Program-made: the position numbers and the translations under genes
Shown here: one piece after another, positions 1 through 5,639 of the stretch
Layout: the number at the start of each line of letters is the position of its first letter
Position numbering within the stretch: the stretch's first letter is position 1
Notes under the pieces: model-generated
The model's database searches: none
The model's input: only the letters and a program-made list of their open reading frames with translations
What the model was told of the DNA's origin: nothing
From: Bacteroidaceae bacterium
GTDB taxonomy: Bacteria; Bacteroidota; Bacteroidia; Bacteroidales; Bacteroidaceae
Direction of reading: 5' to 3'
NCBI GenBank assembly: GCA_021443405.1
Contig: JABUUA010000059.1
Location: 1-9,990, forward strand
Length of the DNA stretch: 9,990 nt

Positions 1-126
1 GTCACTTGGGCCAAAACCAACCCGCCGCCAAACATATCGTGCCGCTACTTCACGTATAGTTCGGAGTTCGTAATCTGGGCAAGGAAGTCGGCGAAGAAAA
101 GGACTACCATTTTAGAGAAAGGGTGA
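1..126 (+). pseudogene. DNA methyltransferase (N6_N4_Mtase type), C-terminal-truncated remnant, 5' end outside window
   Basis: The first frame is open from base 1 to a TGA at 124-126 (41 visible codons). It contains WAKTNPPPN followed by RYFTYSSEFVIWARKS. This is the conserved stretch after the DPPY motif in site-specific DNA methyltransferases that methylate adenine N6 or cytosine N4. In intact family members this stretch is followed by a variable part, a HPTQKP-like motif and the SAM-binding DPFxGSGTT motif. None of these is present before the stop, so the product should be inactive. After the Lys-Lys at 94-99 the frame seems to slip. The frame starting at base 102 reads DYHFRERVSKIND, which resembles the usual continuation, and ends at TAA 156-158; one lost base near 97-103 would explain this. 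The family assignment is firm for so short a piece. The frameshift is an inference, and the upstream part cannot be seen. Confidence 0.72.
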
Positions 127-134
127 GCAAGATT

Positions 135-169
135 AACGACTTAGGACTTTCGCCCTAAGTCGTTCTTTT
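135..169 (+). terminator. Rho-independent terminator after the methyltransferase remnant
   Basis: A perfect 11-bp stem is formed by AACGACTTAGG at 135-145 and CCTAAGTCGTT at 154-164, with an 8-nt loop. A short T-rich tract (TTCTTTT) follows to 169. Orientation and position fit termination of the rightward methyltransferase transcript. The hairpin overlaps the last codons of the shifted reading frame, so it may have replaced the lost 3' end of that gene. Confidence 0.75.
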
Positions 170-261
170 GACAAATGGTCTCAAAGGGTCTCAGTAAATG
201 CGAGACAGCAAAGCCCATCTCTCGGCTTTCTTTGCTCCCCAAAGTTCCCAAAACTCCCCAG

Positions 262-298
262 AAAAAAAAGAGGAAAGAACCCGTCGATTCTTTCCTCT
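262..298 (-). terminator. Rho-independent terminator of the GLUG protein / small peptide unit
   Basis: On the - strand AGAGGAAAGAA (298-288) pairs perfectly with TTCTTTCCTCT (279-269) around an 8-nt loop, and eight T residues run through 269-262. It lies 23 bp after the stop of the 56-aa gene. It faces the + strand terminator at 135-169, so the two units converge. The bases between them (170-261) hold no gene that I can support. Confidence 0.9.
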
Positions 299-321
299 CA
301 GTTTATCCCGCGAGGGGATTG

Positions 322-492
322 TTACCAGTCTTCCTCCTCTTCGTCATCCTCCAACCTCCGCCTTTGGGCGGGGGCAAGCTGTGTGCCCGCCTCTGAGCCG
401 AGCAGTTGGTTTGGATAGTCGTTACTGCCTGCTATGGGCAGATGCTGCAGTACTATCTGATGAGTGATCTGCGGCTTGATATATTTTTTCAT
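322..492 (-). CDS. Small 56-aa protein with a MKKYIKP start and an acidic EEEEDW end
   Basis: Reading leftwards from ATG 492-490 to TAA 324-322 gives 56 residues. The protein begins MKKYIKPQITHQIVLQHLP, has a short AGSNDYPNQ stretch, and ends in a highly charged tail (RRRLEDDEEEEDW). It starts 6 bp after the stop of the GLUG gene and is followed after 23 bp by a strong terminator, so it is almost certainly on the same transcript. The lysine/tyrosine start, hydrophobic alternation, small-residue break and acidic end with a final aromatic residue match a layout I recall from many short hypothetical proteins of Prevotella and Bacteroides. I cannot name a family or function. There is no classical signal peptide or membrane segment. 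A precursor peptide (leader plus core) or a small accessory of the upstream secreted protein are both possible but unproven. Confidence 0.72.
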   Translation of the reverse strand: MKKYIKPQITHQIVLQHLPIAGSNDYPNQLLGSEAGTQLAPAQRRRLEDDEEEEDW

Positions 493-498
493 AGTTGA

Positions 499-3400
499 TT
501 AGCGCGTTATAAGAGTTTTTCTTCCTTTTTGAATCACCATGCCGCGGTAGTTGCGGCCGACCTTCTGCCCCATGAGGTTATAGAGGGCGGCGTCGCTTGC
601 GTGTTCCTCAGCAACAGTGCTGATGGCCGTCGCATCGCCGTCGGGCAGCAGAGAGATGTAGAGCGGAGCACTGGCTGTGCCGCTGGCGTCGGCGTCGTAG
701 GTCGCCACCAGATAAGCCTTGTGCGCTTCGTTGGTGAATTTCTGACCGTTTTCTTCTGTGGTCCGATAGAAGCCAACGCCGTTCGAACCGTTCAACAGGC
801 GATAGATGTACTTGTCGCTCTTGGTGGTATAGATGGTCATTGGGATGTCTGTGCCTTCCAACACATTGCCGTCGGCCTTTGTCTCCTCAATCCGGGTCAC
901 GGCAAAGACGAACGGAGTCACGTCCGACAGCGTCTCGGTGGCGTGCAGCACCACGGCTTCATCCTTGGGAATCATCATGCCGCTCTTGTAAGAAACCTTC
1001 GGTGAAATGGTATTTCCGCCCGTGTAAGAATAGGTGATGGCCTCCAGTCCCTCAGGCACCACCAAGCCCTGGGCCGAGTAGTAGAGCGTGGCAAACTGCG
1101 CCTTGCCTACGGTGACGGTAACATTCTCGGGCACGGACTGATAGAGCGTCTTGGCGCCTTCGCTGTGTTGGATGTCCTTGCTATAGATGGCATACAGGAC
1201 GGTGGAGGCAGTGGGATGGTAGGTCTCTGCCGCCTGACCCACGATGGTTGTGGGCTGTTCGGTGGTCTCGGCAACGGCTGCCGTGGCCCATCCGGCGAAG
1301 GTCCAACCCTCCAACGGCGTCACTGCGGGCAAGTGGAACGTGGGAACCTGCCGTACGTCTGTCAGGCTTGTCGTAGCGCAAGTTCCGCTGCCGGCGTCGA
1401 AGGTAACCGTGCAGGAAGGAATCGCGTTCGTGGTTTTCATAACGCCTTGCTGGTTTCGCAGGTCTTCAGCAAAATCGAACCAATCCACATCTGACTGATA
1501 GTCGTAGCAGGATTCGATGCTGACTGTTTTGTCGTATCCCGCGAAGTATTCAAGCTCGCCTGAGGGGTTGTTCTTGCTGAAGACACATTCCTCACCGCGC
1601 TGCTTCAGTGCGCCGCTCGACCAGCAGTTGGCCACAATGCCACAGGACTGCATGAAGCCGCTGATAAGTCCGCTGTAACCGTTGGCGGTGACGGTGCCTG
1701 CGTTGAAGCAGTTATCGACAACCACTTGGACATGGGTGTCGTCGTTGTCGTTGTCCACACGGCCGAGTATGCCGCCGACGTGCTGGTAACCGGTCACCTT
1801 TCCGTAGTTGCCGCAGCCGCGGATGTTGACGACTCCCCAGCCACGATTGGTGTTCTTGACCGAACCGACAATACCGCCGGCGCCCGTCGCCGAGTTGCTC
1901 AGCATCTCGCAGTCGGCAGCCAGCGTCACATTGCGGATGTCGGCATGCACATCGATGGTGCCGAAGAGGCCGGCGCCTTCTGCGCTGTTTTCTCCCACAC
2001 TGCATTTCAGTCCGGAGATGGTGTGTCCCTGTCCGTCGAAGACGCCGCGCCAGCGGTTGGCTTCTGTGCCGATGGGCGTCCATGGTTCTGCGTCGGTCAT
2101 CACGATGTCGTTGTCCAGCACTGCATTGCAGAACGTTGCGCCGCTGTTGGCTTCTTGTGCAAAGGCGCGCAAATCTTCCTCGGTCCTGATGGTTTTGTGG
2201 TTGAGGTTCGTGGGCAATACTTCGTCGTGACTCAGATCCAGCACAGGATACATGTCAGTGTTCGTGCCTCGTAACGTCTGTCGCCAGGGCTTCACCGTGA
2301 GACTGCGGTTCTCGGGACCATTGTTGAGCCAGTGCGCCACAACACCCGTGCCAATCTTGTCAAACATCACCTGCATCTCGTAGCTGGCATAGGCGTCAGG
2401 TCTGTCGGGATTCGTGTATCGGTAGTTGTTGCCAGAGGTGGGGTCGATTTTCCCGTCAGTTTGGTCGTACGATTTTTCAAAACCGATGACAGGATAATCT
2501 TCCGTAGAAAGGCAGTTGTTAATCTTGACATTGTAGATGGCGTGGCCAACAATACCGCCTATCGTGCCTGCTCCCTGGTTGTAAAGGTCACCCGTATTCA
2601 AGCAGTTGTTGATGATACACTCGTCGGCAGCGCCCACTATTCCGCCGCAGGCTTCATCGTCACAGAGCAATTTGGCGTTGTTGGTGCAATGTTCAAATAT
2701 ACTTCTTTTGGCATAACCACAAATACCTCCCACTTCGTCGTAATCAGTGAAAAAGATGATGGAATAAACGACGGCGGTAACCACTGTTGCTACCACAATA
2801 GCAAAAACAGCGGTGATGCATATAGCGCTCGAAAATGCCTCCAAGACTATGTCACCAAGCCCAAGTGATAAATCAGTTAAAAATTCCAAATATGCACTTA
2901 AAGGGTATCCCGATGCAATATAAAATACTTCTTTGCTACTCCAGATGAGAACATCGGCAACCATTGCTGCGATAATACCAGACCCCACACCGGCTACCAA
3001 GCCAATAATTTTAGCGTCAAGGTCGTTCTTTTGTTGAAGCGCCATCGTGTGGATGTTCTCGCGGGTCTTGTCAACAAGATTGCGGAAATAGAGTTTATCT
3101 TTGCCGCTGCCTTCCTCATCACAAAAGAGAATGGCATAATCGTTATTGCAGGAAGTGAATCGGCTGTTCTCGCTTCTTCCGGCGATGCCGCCCAATTCGT
3201 CAGCCTTACCACCCACAAGACCAGCATTGACACAACCGACGAAATTGTCGTTCTTGGACTCGCCTACCACGCCGCCCGCTCTGGCGTCATAGGAACCATC
3301 GGCATAGGTGGCAGAGCTAATAGCGATCATGCACGTCTCGAATTCACTGTTTTCCGACTGACCCACCAAGCCGCCAGCTCCCCAGCCATCGGTTGTGACA

Positions 3401-3978
3401 TCACAGAACTTTGAAAGTATATTCGTGAAATGGCAATTCTTGGCAGTGCCTGCAATCACGCCGGCGTAGTCGTTGTCTTCAAAAATAGAAATCTCCTCGA
3501 AACCGAGGTTGGTGAAATTGGAGTTCTCGGCTACTTTTGCTATCAAACCAAGTTTGCCACCGTTTGCAATATCTTCCTCCACGCGGAAGTCCAAGAAGTA
3601 GAGATATTCGAATGTGGCGCCATCGACCTTGTCGAACAGCGGACTGTCCGTCTTGTCGTCGCCCACGGTTGCATTGGACCGGCTTCCGACGATGGTATAC
3701 ATGGCGTCAATCTCCTTCTGCAGTTCGGGGCTGTAGGTCCGGTGCTTACCTGTGATGGTTCCGGAGAAGGTACTGCAAATTGTACCAATCTTAGCAGCGT
3801 CGATGTCCTTCATGAGCTGAATTTTGGCACTGCTGTTCTCCTGGATGGCTGCTTTTAATTGCTGAGCATCCCAGACCTCAGTGAAGCCTTCGGCATTGAC
3901 AATCGCCGGGCTTGACTGTTCCGCCATGACTGTTGTAATGCTGAACAACAGCATGACAAAGAATAAAACCTTTTTCAT
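499..3978 (-). CDS. Secreted GLUG-repeat surface protein with InlB-type repeat and C-terminal tail
   Basis: 1159 aa. Residues 1-19 form a signal peptide (MKKVLFFVMLLFSITTVMA, cleavage before EQ). Residues of about 25-500 carry GLUG-type beta-solenoid repeats of the pattern GGIVGxxxNSxFxxCxNxG. A second GLUG block at about 600-830 holds WTPIG, FDGQGHTISGL and further GGIVG or GGILG units. An InlB/Listeria-Bacteroides repeat lies at about 853-932 (VTFDAGSG ... GWTFAGWAT ... YAIYSK). A beta domain common in Prevotella surface proteins follows (about 946-1115), and the last 30 residues form a tail starting ALYNLMGQKVGRNYRG and ending in a basic KGRKTLITR. The likely role is adhesion or binding at the cell surface; the ligand is unknown. 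Residues of about 290-415 are unlike the rest: a helical, very hydrophobic stretch (IIGLVAGVGSGIIAAMVADV and AVFAIVVATVVTAVVYSIIF) between two repeats. A promoter lies 53 bp upstream, and the 56-aa gene is cotranscribed downstream. The family call is firm; the function is inferred. Confidence 0.88.
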   Translation of the reverse strand: MKKVLFFVMLLFSITTVMAEQSSPAIVNAEGFTEVWDAQQLKAAIQENSSAKIQLMKDIDAAKIGTICSTFSGTITGKHRTYSPELQKEIDAMYTIVGSRSNATVGDDKTDSPLFDKVDGATFEYLYFLDFRVEEDIANGGKLGLIAKVAENSNFTNLGFEEISIFEDNDYAGVIAGTAKNCHFTNILSKFCDVTTDGWGAGGLVGQSENSEFETCMIAISSATYADGSYDARAGGVVGESKNDNFVGCVNAGLVGGKADELGGIAGRSENSRFTSCNNDYAILFCDEEGSGKDKLYFRNLVDKTRENIHTMALQQKNDLDAKIIGLVAGVGSGIIAAMVADVLIWSSKEVFYIASGYPLSAYLEFLTDLSLGLGDIVLEAFSSAICITAVFAIVVATVVTAVVYSIIFFTDYDEVGGICGYAKRSIFEHCTNNAKLLCDDEACGGIVGAADECIINNCLNTGDLYNQGAGTIGGIVGHAIYNVKINNCLSTEDYPVIGFEKSYDQTDGKIDPTSGNNYRYTNPDRPDAYASYEMQVMFDKIGTGVVAHWLNNGPENRSLTVKPWRQTLRGTNTDMYPVLDLSHDEVLPTNLNHKTIRTEEDLRAFAQEANSGATFCNAVLDNDIVMTDAEPWTPIGTEANRWRGVFDGQGHTISGLKCSVGENSAEGAGLFGTIDVHADIRNVTLAADCEMLSNSATGAGGIVGSVKNTNRGWGVVNIRGCGNYGKVTGYQHVGGILGRVDNDNDDTHVQVVVDNCFNAGTVTANGYSGLISGFMQSCGIVANCWSSGALKQRGEECVFSKNNPSGELEYFAGYDKTVSIESCYDYQSDVDWFDFAEDLRNQQGVMKTTNAIPSCTVTFDAGSGTCATTSLTDVRQVPTFHLPAVTPLEGWTFAGWATAAVAETTEQPTTIVGQAAETYHPTASTVLYAIYSKDIQHSEGAKTLYQSVPENVTVTVGKAQFATLYYSAQGLVVPEGLEAITYSYTGGNTISPKVSYKSGMMIPKDEAVVLHATETLSDVTPFVFAVTRIEETKADGNVLEGTDIPMTIYTTKSDKYIYRLLNGSNGVGFYRTTEENGQKFTNEAHKAYLVATYDADASGTASAPLYISLLPDGDATAISTVAEEHASDAALYNLMGQKVGRNYRGMVIQKGRKTLITR

Positions 3979-4030
3979 TTCGTTATTGCTATTTTAGCAG
4001 GTTGTCACAAGATTGGGTTAAATCTCACCA

Positions 4031-4061
4031 CAAAAGTAAGTGAAATTTAGCAAAAACCCAA
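4031..4061 (-). promoter_or_regulatory. Bacteroidetes-type sigma-70 (sigma-ABfr) promoter for the GLUG gene
   Basis: On the - strand a TTG at 4061-4059 is followed, after a 20-nt spacer, by TACTTTTG at 4038-4031. This matches the Bacteroidetes -33 (TTG/TTTG) and -7 (TAnnTTTG) elements and their usual spacing. Transcription would start near 4024, leaving an A+T-rich leader of about 46 nt before the ATG at 3978. There is no obvious Shine-Dalgarno site, as is usual in this phylum. Confidence 0.75.
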
Positions 4062-4114
4062 CGAAATAATAAAGATTTTTGATTTTCCCCCCTACGATTA
4101 GGCGAAGAGCCCTA

Positions 4115-4140
4115 TTCCCTCACATCTATATGTGCGGGAA
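4115..4140. repeat. Imperfect 11-bp inverted repeat between the two - strand units
   Basis: TTCCC-T-CACAT (4115-4125) and ATGTG-C-GGGAA (4130-4140) form an inverted repeat with one mismatch and a CTAT loop. It lies between the terminator of the LRR gene and the promoter of the GLUG gene, about 54 bp upstream of the -33 element. No T-tract follows it on either strand, so it is unlikely to be a terminator. A protein-binding site or a decayed hairpin are both possible. Confidence 0.4.
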
Positions 4141-4160
4141 CTGAAATTCTTCTGTCTGGG

Positions 4161-4199
4161 AAAACACAAAAGCCCCACCTTGTCGGGTGGAGCTTTTGT
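4161..4199 (-). terminator. Rho-independent terminator after the LRR gene
   Basis: The - strand RNA from 4199 forms a 14-bp stem: ACAAAAGCTCCACC against GGTGGGGCTTTTGT around a 6-nt loop. One U-G wobble falls at bases 4191/4174. A TGTTTT tract follows at 4166-4161. In + strand RNA the wobble position becomes a C-A mismatch, so the helix is better on the - strand. It lies 25 bp after the ancestral stop codon (4224-4226) of the LRR gene. Confidence 0.82.
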
Positions 4200-4236
4200 A
4201 GTAATAGATGGATTTTCTCGATGTTACCGTACCAGC

Positions 4237-4313
4237 ACCTTGGCTTCGCCGAGCTTGCTCACGCTCGGCAAATCAAGCTTGCTTGTTTGCGCTCGCTAAA
4301 TCGCAACCTTGGC
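4237..4313. mobile_element. 61-bp palindrome-rich insert flanked by an 8-bp direct repeat (MITE/REP-like)
   Basis: ACCTTGGC occurs at 4237-4244 and again at 4306-4313, exactly 69 bp apart. The 61 bp between hold two hairpins: GCCGAGC (4248-4254) with GCTCGGC (4263-4269), and GCAAA-T-CAAGC (4268-4278) with GCTTGTTTGC (4281-4290). The insert lies in the last codons of the LRR gene. Deleting it with one copy of the direct repeat restores the ending AAAKVLVR followed by TAA. The 8-bp direct repeat behaves like a target-site duplication. The insert carries no coding capacity of its own and supplies the present TAG stop. No second copy is visible in this window, so its repetitive nature is an inference. 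Confidence 0.6.
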
Positions 4314-5633
4314 AGCAGCGCCCTTGGTGGCCACGATGTAAGTGCCGGCGGTGCGGACGTTGAGCACGGCTTTGCCGCCCTTGGCAGTGGCGCGACCCAC
4401 GAGTTGTCCGGCTGCCGAATATACAGCGAACACAGCGCCATCGGCAGCGCCGCTGATGACGAGCGTGCGGCCTTCGGTGGTGATGGCCAGACGATTAGTG
4501 TCGGTGGTGCGGATGCCGTCAGAGTAAGCATTCACCGAAATCTCGTTGGTCTGCAGATACATGTCCGGGAACAATGTGTTGGTAAGCACACAGCAAACCT
4601 TGTCGAGGTCGGTGTGGAAGGTCGTCACGCCGTTCTCCAGACTGAACTCGTCGTTCTCGATGAGCAGTTCGCCCGTGAGCTCGCCCGTGTCGGGGTCGAG
4701 CGTGGGCGTTCCGTAGAACCATGTATATACGGTGGCGACGCCGTCGCGTTCCTTCTGACTGCTGAGGTCCACCACGCCGTTCTGCTGGATGGCGCGCAGC
4801 GTGGGCTGGTTGCCGTAGGTGTAGAGCGTCCACTCGGCCCGCGGGATGGGAAGGTTCGAGAAGTCGAAGCGATTGTTGTCGAGGTAGAGCACGCGCAGTT
4901 GGCGGAGCGGCGAGAGGTCGATGGACGACAGACGGTTGTGGTTGAGGAACAACTGGCTGAGGTTGGGCGCTCCGGCGAGGTCGATGTGCTCGAGCTGGTT
5001 GTTGGTGAGCGCCAGTCCCCAGAGACTGCGGTTGTCCTGCAACTTCACCTCGGTGAGCCGGTTGTTGGCGAGCCCGACGCTGCCGAGCTTCGTGAGCCCC
5101 GAGAGGTCGATGGAAGTGAATTGATTGTCGTCCAAGTTCACGAAATACAACTCGGGATAGCGGCTGAAGTCAAGGCTCGTGAAGTTGCAACCGTCCAGCG
5201 ACAACTCCGTGAGTCCCGGCGAGGCCGGCCACTTGAGGTCGCTGATGCCGCTGCCCGACAGACTGAAGCAGGTGAGCTGCGTCATGGGCGAGCAATCGAC
5301 GTCGGCCAACGTGACGCCCGAGAGCGAGAAGACGGTGAGGTGGTCGTCGGCGTCGTAGCTCCACACACTTACCTTGGCGCCCTCCGTGGTGGTGGGGGCG
5401 AATACGGTGTAGGTGGTGTTGGTGATGGGGTATTGCTCCAGCGACTGCGTTCCCGTCCAGTCGATGTAGATGGCGTTGTTGGGCACCGACGACGTCATGG
5501 ACAGGCGGACCGTCTGGTTGCCCACGGGCGTGACGAAGGTCGCCAAGAGATGAGTGGGCATTCCGGCCGAGAGAATGGGCGTGGTGGTGAGCGCCTGCGT
5601 GCCCGTCAGTTGCGGGAAGGCGGCGTGGGTCAT
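4296..5633 (-). CDS. LRR surface protein, C-terminal fragment (module 3 and sorting tail)
   Basis: 445 codons from ATG 5633-5631 to TAG 4298-4296, with no signal peptide and no independent promoter visible. This is the downstream part of the gene starting at 8000. Residues of about 15-140 form a beta domain. About 140-275 are LRRs with the pattern LTELSLDGCNFTSLDFS and LGSVGLANNRLTEVKL. A cap follows (LPIPRAEWTLYTYG, about 275-290), then a beta segment (ENGVTTFHTDLDKVCC ... LFPDM). The end resembles a type A sorting domain (VYSAAGQLVGRA, then GTYIVATKGAAAKVAI) whose last residues are altered by the inserted element at 4245-4305. Start at 5633 is only the first ATG after the internal stop and lies inside a conserved domain, so I doubt it is used for translation. 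Confidence 0.6.
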   Translation of the reverse strand: MTHAAFPQLTGTQALTTTPILSAGMPTHLLATFVTPVGNQTVRLSMTSSVPNNAIYIDWTGTQSLEQYPITNTTYTVFAPTTTEGAKVSVWSYDADDHLTVFSLSGVTLADVDCSPMTQLTCFSLSGSGISDLKWPASPGLTELSLDGCNFTSLDFSRYPELYFVNLDDNQFTSIDLSGLTKLGSVGLANNRLTEVKLQDNRSLWGLALTNNQLEHIDLAGAPNLSQLFLNHNRLSSIDLSPLRQLRVLYLDNNRFDFSNLPIPRAEWTLYTYGNQPTLRAIQQNGVVDLSSQKERDGVATVYTWFYGTPTLDPDTGELTGELLIENDEFSLENGVTTFHTDLDKVCCVLTNTLFPDMYLQTNEISVNAYSDGIRTTDTNRLAITTEGRTLVISGAADGAVFAVYSAAGQLVGRATAKGGKAVLNVRTAGTYIVATKGAAAKVAI

Positions 5634-5639
5634 CTCGCA

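Noticed and set aside
207..236. Hairpin AGCAAAGCC / GGCTTT-CTTTGCT between the two convergent terminators
   Set aside because: The stem is broken by a 4-nt bulge, and there is no T-tract on either strand.
175..396. + strand open frame of 73 codons
   Set aside because: It runs through the - strand terminator hairpin and antisense to the 56-aa gene, and shows no motif.
4051..4056. TTTTTG (- strand) as the -33 element of the GLUG promoter
   Set aside because: It is only 12 nt from the -7 element; the TTG at 4061-4059 has the usual 20-nt spacing.
4087..4092. Run of six C as a phase-variable tract upstream of the GLUG promoter
   Set aside because: It is too short to be notably slippery and lies outside the -33/-7 spacer, so length change would not obviously alter the promoter.
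5631..5633. ATG after the internal TAG as a real start of a second LRR gene
   Set aside because: It lies inside a conserved beta region that continues across the stop. No signal peptide, promoter or spacing supports an independent gene.
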